Source: JANNSX01 sp963741525 (GTDB lineage: Bacteria; Pseudomonadota; Alphaproteobacteria; Rhizobiales; Hyphomicrobiaceae). Taken from it: a DNA stretch of 64,000 nt. The stretch lies in NCBI GenBank assembly GCA_963741525.1, contig CAVUIW010000025.1:1-64000 (forward strand), read 5' to 3'. The notes beneath the pieces are model-generated. The model saw only the letters and a program-made list of their open reading frames with translations, made no database searches and was not told the DNA's origin. Numbering within the stretch: the stretch's first letter is position 1; each line of letters starts with the position of its first letter. The position numbers and the translations under genes are program-made. Shown piece after piece: positions 1-9,578 of this stretch.

Positions 1-60
1 AGTCACCGAACGCAAATGGCGGGAAAAGATCCCGCGAGATCACATGTGAGGTCGATGATC

Positions 61-673
61 ATGGCCAAGCACGACAAGACGCCGGGCGATTTGTCGGCGC
101 AGAACAAACGCTGGGCTGCAGCGCGCATCGACGAGGACCCGAACTATTTCGGCCGTCTCTCCGGCCTGCAATCGCCCCGCTTCCTGTGGATCGGTTGCGC
201 CGACAGCCGGGTGCCGGCGAACGTCATCACCGGTCTCGATCCTGGAGAAGTGTTTGTCTCACCGCAACGTCGCCAACATGGTGTACCCCGCCGACCTAAA
301 CTGCATGTCGGTGCTGCAATTCGCCGTCGAGACGCTGCGGGTGCGGCACGTCATCCTGTGCGGCCATTACGGCTGCGGCGGCGTGCGCGCGGCGGTCGAC
401 GGCTCGCAGAACGGCCTCATCGACCACTGGCTGGAGCCGATCCGGGATTTGAACCGGACCCACAAGGACGTCCTACGCTCACTGCCCGGCGACGACGCAC
501 GGCACAACTTCCTGTGCGAGATGAATGTGCGCGAGCAGGTCAGGACCGTCGTCCATTCACCGATCGTGCAGCGCGCCTGGGATCGCGGGCGGGAGCTCTC
601 GGTCGATGGCTGGATCTATGGCCTCGCCAATGGGCTCATCAACGACTTGGAATGCGGGCAGTCGCAGCCATGA
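61..673 (+). pseudogene. Beta-class carbonic anhydrase, frameshifted
   Basis: Reversible hydration of CO2 to bicarbonate, cytoplasmic zinc enzyme. The first frame carries the zinc/catalytic motif GCADSR (Cys46, Asp48, Arg50); the reading then moves to another frame near base 256, where the HYGCGG zinc motif and the usual C-terminal end (SVDGWIYGLANGLINDLE) follow. Removing one base gives about 203 residues, normal for the family. Start chosen at the ATG giving the typical N-terminus, with AAAGATC-rich DNA upstream. The single extra base near 256 is either an assembly error or a real inactivating frameshift; both halves remain well conserved. Confidence 0.85.
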
Positions 674-720
674 GGCGTTCGGAAGCACTTGATCTGCCAA
701 ACATCCGGAGCCGTTGAACG

Positions 721-1699
721 ATGAGGCCCTTCCGCATCGACGGCCCGCAATACTCCAACTGGTCGGAGACGATTTTCCGGCGAGATGCGCGGGCGGCGTC
801 GACGCCGTGCACGTGACGATCGCCTATCACGAGGATTTCCGCGAGACGGTCGAGCGGATCATCGAGTGGAACCGCCGATTCGAGCGGCACCCCGACCTGA
901 TCTTCCCGGCCGCACGGCGGATGATGTGGAAGCGCGCGCGACCAGGCCGCACCGCGATCTTCTTCGGCCTGCAGAATGCCTCGCCCATCGAGGACGATAT
1001 CGGCCTCGTCGAGGTGCTGCATCCGCTCGGCGTGCGCTTCATGCAGCTCACCTACAACAACCAGTCGCTGCTCGGCGCCGGCTGCTACGAGGCGAGGATG
1101 CCGGCATCACGCGCATGGGCCGCGAGGTGATCGCGGAGATGAACCGCGTCGGCATGGCGATCGACATGTCGCATTCGGCCGAGCGCTCGACGCTGGAGGC
1201 GATCGAGCTGTCGCCCGGCCGATCTGCATCTCGCACGCCAATCCCTCCTCCTGGCATCCGGTCGCGCGCAACAAATCGGACACGGTGCTGAAGGCGCTGG
1301 CCAAGTGCGGCGGCATGCTCGGCTTGTCGCTCTATCCGCAGCATCTGAAGGGCGGATCGGACTGCACACTCGATACCTTTACCGCAGATGGTGGCGCGGA
1401 CGGCCGAACTCATGGGCTCGATCACATCGGCATGGGCTCCGACCTCTGCCAGGACCAGCCGGACAGCGTGGTCGCCTGGATGCGCAACGGCCGCTGGACG
1501 AAGTCGGGCGTGCAGACGCCCGGCCTCGGCAAGCCGGTGTTTCCACCGCCGCCGGCGTGGTTCAAGAGCAATCTCGACTGGGACGATATCGGGCGGCCCT
1601 TCTCAGGCGTGGCTTCGCTCATCCGGATGCGGGAAAAATCATGGGCGGTAACTGGCAGGGTTTTTCGAGCGATCCTTCGGTCCGCCGGCCACGCGGTAG
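721..1699 (+). pseudogene. M19 (membrane/renal dipeptidase) family protein, several indels
   Basis: Reading across three frames gives a continuous M19-type TIM-barrel protein of about 325 residues: RIDGPQYSNWSETIF, VDAVHVTIAYHEDFRETV, HPLGVRFMQLTYNN, IDMSHSAERST, ICISHAN, DHIGMGSDLC and IMGGNW, ending FFERSFGPPATR and a stop at 1697-1699. M19 enzymes hydrolyse dipeptides with two zinc ions. The His-x-Asp zinc motif expected near the N-terminus is absent (IDGPQYSNW instead), as in a non-canonical M19 subgroup, so dipeptidase activity is uncertain. It is the first gene of a same-strand block running to 6874. At least three or four single-base shifts break it. Confidence 0.75.
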
Positions 1700-1773
1700 A
1701 AAGACATGCAGCAAAAATTCTGAGAGGGACTGCGCTGGAGCTCTGGATAGCCCTGCGCCCGCCCGATGAGGTG

Positions 1774-3400
1774 ATGCGGCTCGAGCGGCTCGGCGCCGCT
1801 TTCCCAACGCGTCTGTCCTTCATGCGGGGATCCTCACGCGGGCGCGGCCGACGGCTGGCGCTGCACGCGGCGCATTGGCGCTGGACGAGCAGGGTGTCGG
1901 CGTCGCAGTCTACGAAGCGGCCGGACCGGAGCATAGCTAGCGCTCGTCGCCTTCGGCCACGAACTCCCGGCGGACAAACGTACCGACCGCGTCATCGCCG
2001 AAGCCTGGGACGCGACCTTCGCGCTGTTCGACGGCGATCCGACCGAGGCCGATATCGCGCGGCTCGCCGCCAACGTGCCGAGCCAGGAAGCCGGCCGCGT
2101 CCGCGATACGCGAGATGTGTTGCTCCGCGCCAACCGAAGCGTGCGGCTGTTCGATCCCGTGGTGGCAGCCCTCGCCGAGGGCCACAGCCCGACGCGGCCG
2201 AGCTCGGCCGTCGGCTATCTGATGCGCACCACCGCCGTCTACGGCAGCGGCAAATTCGGCTTCGCCGATCGCGAGCGCATCGCCGGCCGGCCGGAATTCG
2301 CCGGGCCCTTCCAGGCCGAGATGCTGGCCGTCTGCCTGTGCGCGCAACTTCATGACCGATCTCGTCGAGCATTGGCGCGCGCGCGCAATCCGGCGCGGGC
2401 CGTTGCTCTCGATCGCGACTTCGGCGCCGGCTCGGCGTCGGCAACGCGACCGGGCTCGGCATGGCGCCCTTTCTCGTCAAGCATCCCGCGCTCCTCGACC
2501 GCTGGATCGAGGCGCGCGAAACGGCGCTCGCCCGCGTCCGCAGCGAAGCCCGCGCGACGCCGGACGCAACAACCCGCTTTCAGGAGCTGTTGGCCCGCGC
2601 GAAAAGGTCCGCCGCCCAGTGGCGGATCGATGATGCCGGGTCACGGAGCGCATCAGCAGATTGGAGCGCGATCTGGCGGCGCTCGAGTATTTGCCGCGAC
2701 GGGCATTCTCGACGGACCTGACCCTTGGGATGTCCTCTATCATCAGCCGAAAACCATCTCGGCCTCGATGGCCAGGAATTTCTGGTCGCGCTTCTGATCG
2801 AGCCGCACGGCGCGCTGGTCGACGATCTCGCCGATCAAATGACAAGCGAAGAGTTCCGCTTCTTCACCATCGATGGCAGCATGCGCATCGCCGAGCTGCG
2901 CGAGCTCATCGGTCGCGACTACGCCTGGGCGCTCGGCGGGGACTACGACCAGCGCGAACAGCAGGCCCGCTTCTGGTACACGTCCGCCGAGAAGCTCGAG
3001 CCGAGGCTCGGCGAGCGCTTCGAGGAGCCGGGCGGCGAACTGGAGCAGCCGCTCGGCGTGGCGCGCGACGTCGCGAAACTTCACGGCGAGCTTGCGGGTG
3101 AGGTTGGAGAGGCCAGCATCGCGGGCTTCCTCGCCCGCCATCCCGAGCACCGTCACGCCGTTCGCCGCATCCAGGCGTCGAGCCGCCATCCCTATCACGA
3201 GATCCGCGACAACCTGATCGACGCGCGCATGCGCCCGATCGACATTCTGCGCTGCAAGCTCGCCTTCTTCGGTGCGCAACGCTTCGATCCGAAATCCGAT
3301 CGCTGGCTGCGGATATCGCTGTTTCCTTTCGCGCCATTCCCGGACGAGATCGACACCGCGAACGCCGACGATTGGGCGCTGCCGCCCTTGCCCTCGACCT
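1774..3400 (+). pseudogene. Unnamed conserved protein, heavily frameshifted
   Basis: Stitching frames gives one protein of about 530 residues: RLERLGAAFPTRLSFM, ADKRTDRVIAEAWDATFA, EAGRVRDTRDVLLRANRSV, GYLMRTTAVYGSGKFG, GNATGLGMAPFLVKHPALL, WDVLYH, then a long clean stretch (2725-3360) with LGLDGQEFLVALLIEP and IDGSMRIAELRELIGRDY. I recognise the type as an unnamed protein found beside DUF3726 genes in Hyphomicrobiales, but know of no function. No signal peptide or membrane segment is visible. It lies between the M19 gene and the DUF3726 gene in one orientation, so is presumably part of the same operon. Boundaries are approximate because at least five indels occur. Confidence 0.55.
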
Positions 3401-4008
3401 CCCGCCGACCATCACCGTCTCGCTCAACGAGATCGACGCCATGGCCAGGAAGGCGGCGCGCGGCGCGGGTTATCCTTGGGGGATCGCCGAGGAGGCGGGA
3501 CGCACAGTGCGGTGGCTCGAAGCGCGGGGGCTGCCGGGTCTTGCCGCGCTTCTGCGACATCTCGAGGGCGGCGCAACATCGCAAACCTCACCGCTCGTCG
3601 CAGGCGCCGCCCTCTCGGACCGGGCTCATGCCATCGCTGGCGGCTTATCTTCAAGGCCTCCACCGTCGAGGAGCCGCTGCTCCTCCTGCCCTTTGCCGCC
3701 GCCGCCGCGATCTCCAACCGCGCCATCGACCTCGCATGGGGGCATATAAGGTTCCGGGCCGTAGCCGGCGGGGCAACCTTGAGCGGGAAAGTGGCGGCCA
3801 TCGCCACACGGTCGGCGACCATCAGGGCCGGCGCCGCCTCGGGCTCGATCGATGGCCTCCCCCTCCACGAACGCATCGCTGGTATCGCCGCCGATCAGTG
3901 GCTCTGGGCTGGCCTCGCCCGCTTCGCCGTGAAACCTACGTTCCCGCCAGCGAGGTGTCACGCCAGAAGGGCGCCGGCGCGGGCGAAGGCAACATCGACA
4001 ACGAGTGA
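3372..4008 (+). pseudogene. DUF3726 family protein, frameshifted
   Basis: The N-terminal part reads TVSLNEIDAMARKAARGAGY, then PWGIAEEAGRTVRWLEARGL, which is the hallmark start of DUF3726. After a shift near 3640 the protein continues with an Ala-rich segment (LLLLPFAAAAAISNRAIDL), HERIAGIAADQWLWAGLARF and, after another shift near 3935, YVPASEVSRQKGAGAG, ending at 4008. Total is about 210 residues. Function unknown. Start is uncertain: a TTG at 3372 is the earliest in frame and overlaps the preceding gene. It sits between an unnamed protein and an M24 peptidase, in a block whose other members act on peptides or amino acids. Confidence 0.7.
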
Positions 4009-4033
4009 GAGTGCGGCATGGCCAAGCAATAAA

Positions 4034-5172
4034 ATGCCCAAACACGGATGCCCTTCAGAGGAATTCGCCCTTCGCCACGCCCGCGCCCGCAAGGCCATGG
4101 ATGCCGCCGGCCTCGACGCGCTGGTCGTCACCACGCCCGCCAACATCCGCTATTTCACCGGCTTCGAAACGCAATTCTGGGAGAGCCCGACGCGGCCCTG
4201 GTATCTGATCGTGCCGCGTCAGGGCGAGCTGATCGCGGTCTTTCCGGAGGTCGGCAAACCGGCCGTGCTCGCAACCACCTCCGTGCACGACATCCGCACC
4301 TGGTCGGCGCCTTAGCCGAAAGATGACGGCGTCTCGCTGATGGCGGGGACGCTTTCGATCTGAAGCGCAAGCAGGCGCATCGGTTGGGAATTCGGCCGCG
4401 AGATGCTGGTGCGGGCGCCGCGCATCGACGTCGACCGGATGGCGAAGAAGGCGCGCGGCATCCAGTTCGTCGACGGCTCGCCGTCATCTGGGGCTTGCGC
4501 CACATCAAGTGGGCGGCCGAGATCGATCGCATCGGTGTCGCCTGCCCCATCGCCAGCGAAGCCTATGACGACGTACCGCGCATCTCCCACGCGGGCGACA
4601 CGACGCGCCATGCCGAGTGCGTCTGCGAGCGAGCTCATGGAGAAAGGCGCTGACCACGTGCCCTTCATCGCGACCGCCACCGGGGCGGGCGGCTACGCAG
4701 ATCATCGCCGGCCCGGGCGACCGCCAGTGAAAAAGGGCGACGTGCTCTTCCTCGATATCGGCTGCACTTATGACGGCTATTTCTGCGATTTCGACCGCAA
4801 CTTCGCCGTCGGCAAGATCACCGATGAGGCCAAACGCACTCAGGAGGCGCGCTGGCACGCGACGGAAACCGGAATAAGGCCGCTCGGCCCGGCAGGACCG
4901 AGGCAACTTCACGTCAAGGCGATGTTCCTGGAGGATGCCGGCTCGATCGGCAACAATGTGGGGCGCATGGGCCATGGCCTCGGCATGCACCTGACCGAGC
5001 CGCCCTCCTTCATGGCGGGCGATCTGACCCGAGAGCATGGTGGTGACCATCGAGCCCGGCATGGAGTACGCCAAGGGAAAAATGCTCGTGCACGAGGAGA
5101 ACATTGCTATTGGCGAGGGCGGCAATGAACTCTTGACCCGCCCGCGCCGCGCAGATGCCGGTGCTTGGATGA
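4034..5172 (+). pseudogene. M24 family (Xaa-Pro type) metallopeptidase, frameshifted
   Basis: Pita-bread-fold protein of about 378 residues after repair. The N-terminal creatinase-like domain (GLDALVVTTPANIRYFTGFE) is followed by the catalytic domain with metal-ligand regions DIGCTYDGYFCDFDRNFA, MGHGLGMHLTEPPS, VTIEPGMEY and HEENIAI. There is an in-frame TAG at 4313-4315 plus several indels. The corrected end reads LLTRRAAQMPVLG and its TGA (5170-5172) overlaps the next ATG (5169) as ATGA, showing translational coupling. Relatives include Xaa-Pro dipeptidase, creatinase and ectoine hydrolase DoeA; the paired cyclodeaminase-like gene makes a role in catabolism of an unusual amino acid plausible, but the substrate is not visible. 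Confidence 0.8.
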
Positions 5173-6106
5173 CTTTGAGAATTGACGAGCTGACCGTCGA
5201 CCGCGTGATGGATTGGAGCCTGCTTGTCCAGCACATGCAGGCGTGCCATCGCCGGCCGAAGCCCCAAAGTGGCGACACGCTCGTCCGCATCGGGCCCAAT
5301 GCGATTTTCACACGAACCGCGGGCATCGAAGGCCTGGGCTTCGCCGTCAAGGCCGTCACGGTTTTTCCAGGCAACCCGCCGCCAGTGCCAAGCATCCAAG
5401 GCGACGTGCTGCTGTTCGACAAGGAGCAAGGCCAGATCATCGCGTCGATCGACGCCGCCGCGGAGACGCGCTGGAAGACGGCTGGCGATTCGGCGCTCGG
5501 CTCCAAGCTGCTGTCGCGGGAGGACAGCCGGTCGCACTGATGATCGGCGCAGGCACAATGTCCGAGCCCTTGATTCGCGCGCATGTGGCCGTCAGGCACG
5601 CCATCGAGCGCGTGACGATCTGGAACCGCACGCCCGCGAAGGCCGAAGCCGTCGCCAGGCGGCTCGGCGATCTGAAGCGCCCCGTCACTGTCGCACCCGA
5701 TCTCGCAAAAGCCGTCGCCGAAGCCGACATCGTCGCTTGCGCCGTCATGTGCTCCGACCCCATCCTCGAAGGCCGCTGGCTGAAACCCGGCACCCATGTC
5801 GACCTCGTCGGCGCCTATCGCCTCGACATGCGGGAGGCGGACGACGAGGTCATGCGGCGGGGGCGGATCTTCGTGAATTTCCGCGGCACGACCGTCGGCC
5901 ATATCGGTGAGATCGAAATCCCGCTGAAAACCGGGGTGATTCGCATCGAAGACATCCTCGCCGATCTTTACGATCTCGTGGGCGGGACGCCGGGGCGGCG
6001 TGCAAAAGACGAGATAACCGTCTACAAGAACGGCGGCGGCGCCCATCTCGACCTGATGACGGCGATCGCCATCGTCGAGGGTGTCAAGGCACACGGAGCA
6101 GGCTAG
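5169..6106 (+). pseudogene. Ornithine cyclodeaminase / mu-crystallin family protein, one frameshift
   Basis: NAD(P)-dependent Rossmann enzyme family (ornithine cyclodeaminase, ketimine reductase, EutC). The first frame gives MTLRIDELTVDRVMDW and GFAVKAVTVFPGNPP with LLFDKEQGQIIASIDA; a one-base deletion near 5520 shifts to the frame of the nucleotide-binding motif MIGAGTMSEPLIRAH, then EADIVACAVMCSDPIL, HVDLVGAYRLDMREAD and DEITVYKNGGGAHLDLMTA. Adding one base restores 312 residues, the normal length. ATGA overlap with the M24 gene upstream; its TAG abuts the ATG of the amidotransferase. Without the lysine/aspartate context of true OCD being checkable, substrate stays open. Confidence 0.85.
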
Positions 6107-6874
6107 ATGACGAAAACAAATCGCGACCTGCGCCCCCTGGCGATCTTCAATGCCGGCCCCTTCCGCAACAACAAGGATGGCTTCTACGGCTATGCAGGCG
6201 GCGACAACGAGGTGCTGTTTGCCGACACCATGCAATTCGCCCGCGAGGACGTCATCGAGGTCCGCGTGCAGGACGACGATTGCCGCTTCCCCGAGCTGGA
6301 CGAGGTCGCAGGCGTCGTGGTTACGGGCTCGTCCTCGATGGTGACCGATCGCCACCCTTGGTCGGAGCGCACCGCCCAATGGATTGCCGACAATGACGGC
6401 AAGGTGCCGATACTCGGCGTCTGCTTTGGCCACCAGATCGTTGCCCACGGCTTGGGCGGCGAGGTGCACTGGCTGAAGGGGCAATCGGAGTATGGCACGG
6501 GCGATATCCACTTGGAGCCGGGCGCTCAGAGCGACCCGCTATTCAAGGACATTCCCCAAGTATTCCAAGCGCAGATCGCGCACTCGCAAACCGTGACCAG
6601 ATTGCCCACAGGTGCCAAGCTCCTCGCCACGAACGCGTTCGGCGTCCAGGCGGCCCGCATGTCGGCGACCTCATGGGGCGTGCAGTTCCACCCGGAGTAC
6701 GATGCCGGCATCATGCGCGTGCTGTTCGACGACTATACCGGCTACATCAAGGGCCGCGGCGTCGACGTCGAGGGCGAGCGCGCCGGCCTGAAAGAAACCC
6801 CGCTCGCACTTAAGGCGCTCAGGAATTTCGCGGACCTCGTCAAGGCGCGGATGAAGGAGAAGGTCGATGCGTAA
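6107..6874 (+). CDS. Class I glutamine amidotransferase domain protein (GMP-synthase-like)
   Basis: Intact 255-residue protein. The nucleophile elbow ILGVCFGHQIVAHGLGG holds Cys106; the catalytic His195 and Glu197 are in GVQFHPEYDAG, giving a full Cys-His-Glu triad for hydrolysing the gamma-amide of glutamine or a gamma-glutamyl compound. Stand-alone members of this family include gamma-glutamyl hydrolases and amidotransferase subunits lacking a synthase domain; no partner synthase is adjacent. It starts on the base after the cyclodeaminase stop, so it is the last gene of the M19-to-GATase operon. Its 3-prime end overlaps the convergent FkbM gene by 35 bases. Confidence 0.85.
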   Translation: MTKTNRDLRPLAIFNAGPFRNNKDGFYGYAGGDNEVLFADTMQFAREDVIEVRVQDDDCRFPELDEVAGVVVTGSSSMVTDRHPWSERTAQWIADNDGKVPILGVCFGHQIVAHGLGGEVHWLKGQSEYGTGDIHLEPGAQSDPLFKDIPQVFQAQIAHSQTVTRLPTGAKLLATNAFGVQAARMSATSWGVQFHPEYDAGIMRVLFDDYTGYIKGRGVDVEGERAGLKETPLALKALRNFADLVKARMKEKVDA

Positions 6875-7706
6875 GGTGCTGGGCGATCAACCCGGCATGC
6901 GCCTCGGCATGCAGCGCGAAGACATTCGCGCCGTTGAGGCGGTTGGCATTCTTTGCGCGTAAGCGCCGGCGGCGATCGTTGAACAACTGGTAGCCAGCCT
7001 TTTCGAGTAGCTCGAAAACTTGCACCTGATTGCGCTGTACCTCGACGAGAATGACCGGCTTTCGGCGAAGCAGCTCTGCCATGCCCTGCAGTACCTCGAG
7101 CTCGAAGCCCTCGACGTCGATCTTGACGAAATCCGGCATGGCCTGCGAGCGCGCAGCATAGAAATCGAGCGTCGTCACCTCGACGTCACGCGGCGTGACC
7201 TTGCCAGCCCCCGGATCGGCGAGCGCGGCATTGCGCGCGAGAACCTCGAAATCCCGGACGAGCGAATTGTTCTGTCCGGCGAGGCTCTCGACATACAGCG
7301 TCGCTCGGCCAGGTGCCGCACCAACGGCGGCGCGCACGAGCGTGATGTTGGCGAGACCGGAAATGTTGCGTTCGAGATAGGGCAGATTGTTCTCGCCCGG
7401 CTCGAAGACGTGGACCCTTCCCGCCGGTCCGGCTAGCTTGGCGAAGTACAGCGACAGATAGCCGATGTGCCCGCCGGCATCGTAGACCGTCCAGCCCGGT
7501 TGAATGATTTCCCGGCACAGGGCGAGCGTCGCGGCCTCCCGGCGCTTGCCGTGATACCAGTACCCCTTGTGCGTGTAGAGATTGAGCCGGACCAGCTCGC
7601 CGGTGTGGTGATGGCGAATGGTGATGTCGCGGGACACGCGCTTCAGCACGGCAAGTGCCAAGCGGCGCGGCCAATGTCTCCAACCCTGCACGACGAGGCG
7701 CTCCAC
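6840..7706 (-). CDS. FkbM family SAM-dependent methyltransferase
   Basis: 288 residues. SAM-binding motif I is VYDAGGHIGYLSLYFAKLAG, followed by VHVFEPGENNLPYLERNI and the FkbM signature DFVKIDVEGFELEVLQGM, then PVILVEVQ. FkbM enzymes methylate sugars or other hydroxyls, often in surface polysaccharide or natural-product pathways. The N-terminal 60 residues (Trp/Arg-rich, no membrane helix) precede the domain. Single gene, convergent with the amidotransferase and divergent from nadE; the acceptor cannot be inferred from its neighbours. Confidence 0.85.
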   Translation of the reverse strand: MERLVVQGWRHWPRRLALAVLKRVSRDITIRHHHTGELVRLNLYTHKGYWYHGKRREAATLALCREIIQPGWTVYDAGGHIGYLSLYFAKLAGPAGRVHVFEPGENNLPYLERNISGLANITLVRAAVGAAPGRATLYVESLAGQNNSLVRDFEVLARNAALADPGAGKVTPRDVEVTTLDFYAARSQAMPDFVKIDVEGFELEVLQGMAELLRRKPVILVEVQRNQVQVFELLEKAGYQLFNDRRRRLRAKNANRLNGANVFALHAEAHAGLIAQHLTHRPSPSSAP

Positions 7707-7820
7707 GTGTCACCGGAAGCAAGCAATATGGGCTGGCGGCGCGCCTCGCAATCCCGCCATCCCGCCTGACGCGTCCGGCCGCTATTGCGGGAGCCGCCGC
7801 CCGGCCGGTAATCTCGGCCC

Positions 7821-9497
7821 ATGAGCAAGAAACCGGCCTCCTCTCTCAGAATAGCACTTGCGCAGCTCAACCCGACCGTCGGCGATCTGGACGGCAATGC
7901 GGCGCTGGCGCGGAAAGCCCGCGCGGAAGCCGCTCGCCTCGGCGCCGATCTCCTCGTGCTGTCCGAGCTGTTCCTGACCGGCTATCCGCCGGAGGATCTG
8001 GTATTGAAACCGGCGTTCCGCGCCGAGGCCCGGCGCGTGGCGGAAGCCCTTGCCATCGAAACGGCCGATGGCGGGCCGGCCATCCTCGTCGGCAACGTGT
8101 GGGAATCGGACGGCAACGTCTACAACGCCGTGCTGCTGATGGAAGAGGGCCGCATCACCGCCGAACGCTTCAAGGCCGATCTGCCGAACTACGGCGTGTT
8201 CGACGAGAAGCGCGTGTTCGCGGCGGGGCCCATGCCGGGGCCGATCAGCTTCAAGGGCGTGCGCATCGGCGTGCCGATTTGCGAGGACATCTGGGGCGCG
8301 GACGTGGTCGAGTGCCTGGAGGAAACCGGCGCGGAGTTCCTCATCGTCCCCAACGGCTCCCCCTTCTCCGACGGCAAGCACGACACGCGCATGCAGATTG
8401 CCGTGGCGCGCGTGACAGAGTCCGGATTGCCGCTCGCCTATGTCAATCAGGTGGGCGGCCAGGACGAGCTCGTCTTCGAAGGCGCCTCCTTCGTTCTCAA
8501 TGCCGATCGCTCGCTCGCCGTGCAGATGCCGGCCTGGGCGGAAGGTACTGTTCTCACCCAATGGCGACGCAAGGGAGAGAGTTGGCATTGCGAAACCGGC
8601 GAGCGCGTGCTCGTCGAGGAAGGCGAGCTCTCGTCCTATCTCGGCTGTGTGCTGGGCTTGCGCGACTATGTGCACAAGAACGGCTTCCCCGGCGTCGTGC
8701 TGGGCTTGTCGGGTGGCATCAATTCGGCGCTCGTTGCCGCCATGGCGGCCGATGCGTTGGGGCCTGAGCAGGTGCACGCGCTGATGCTGCCCTACCGCTA
8801 CACCTCGAGCGACAGCCTCGACGACGCGGCCCGATGCGCCGAGGCGCTCGGCATCCGCTACGACGTGGTGCCGATCCACGAGCCGGTCGATGGCTTCATG
8901 GCGGCATTGGCGCCCCTCTTCGCGGGTTCCCCTCCGGGGACGGCCGAGGAAAACGTGCAGTCGCGTGTACGCGGCACCCTCTTGATGGCGGTCTCGAACA
9001 AGTTCGGCTCGATGCTGGTGACGACGGGCAACAAGTCCGAGGTTTCGGTCGGTTACGCGACGCTCTATGGCGACATGAACGGTGGCTACAATCCGATCAA
9101 GGACCTCTACAAAATGGAGGTCTACCGGCTGTCGCGGCTGCGCAATCGAGGCGTGCCGAAAGGTTGCCTCGGCTCCGGCGGCGAGGTGATCCCGGACCGT
9201 ATTCTCACCAAGGCGCCGACCGCGGAGCTGAAGCCCAATCAGAAAGACCAGGACACGCTGCCGCCTTACGAGGTCTTGGACGACATTCTCGAATGCCTCG
9301 TCGAGCGCGAGTTGCCCGTGAAGGAAATCGCCCAGCGCGGCCATCCGCTCGAAACCGTCCGCCGGATCGAGCGGATGCTCAACATCGCCGAGTACAAGCG
9401 GCGGCAGGCGGCGCCCGGCGTAAAGATTTCGGAAAGGAATTTCGGGCGGGACAGGCGTTATCCGATCACTAACAAGTTCCGCGAGCGCGATGTCTGA
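7821..9497 (+). CDS. nadE: NAD+ synthase, glutamine-hydrolysing
   Basis: 558 residues, two domains. Residues 1-270 form a nitrilase-type glutaminase with Glu49 (VLSELFLTGYPPEDL), Lys118 (RFKADLPNY) and Cys154 (VPICEDIW). Residues 285-558 form the NAD synthetase domain, which amidates nicotinic acid adenine dinucleotide using ATP and channelled ammonia: VVLGLSGGINSALVAAMAAD, LPYRYTSSDSLDDA, LYGDMNGGYNPIKDLYKMEV, KAPTAELKPNQKDQDTLP. The pyrophosphatase loop is usually SGGxDS; here the Asp is Asn301, either a substitution error or a real variant. Monocistronic. Confidence 0.95.
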   Translation: MSKKPASSLRIALAQLNPTVGDLDGNAALARKARAEAARLGADLLVLSELFLTGYPPEDLVLKPAFRAEARRVAEALAIETADGGPAILVGNVWESDGNVYNAVLLMEEGRITAERFKADLPNYGVFDEKRVFAAGPMPGPISFKGVRIGVPICEDIWGADVVECLEETGAEFLIVPNGSPFSDGKHDTRMQIAVARVTESGLPLAYVNQVGGQDELVFEGASFVLNADRSLAVQMPAWAEGTVLTQWRRKGESWHCETGERVLVEEGELSSYLGCVLGLRDYVHKNGFPGVVLGLSGGINSALVAAMAADALGPEQVHALMLPYRYTSSDSLDDAARCAEALGIRYDVVPIHEPVDGFMAALAPLFAGSPPGTAEENVQSRVRGTLLMAVSNKFGSMLVTTGNKSEVSVGYATLYGDMNGGYNPIKDLYKMEVYRLSRLRNRGVPKGCLGSGGEVIPDRILTKAPTAELKPNQKDQDTLPPYEVLDDILECLVERELPVKEIAQRGHPLETVRRIERMLNIAEYKRRQAAPGVKISERNFGRDRRYPITNKFRERDV

Positions 9498-9578
9498 TCG
9501 TCTGCCTACGCAACGCATTCGCAACAATTCTAACTTAAGCCTCCTCTCCCCGCGGCGAGACCCACTTCTGTCGAACGC

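Noticed and set aside
4505..6511. 668-codon open frame antisense to the M24-cyclodeaminase-GATase genes
   Set aside because: Spans three genes recognised on the other strand and has no family resemblance.
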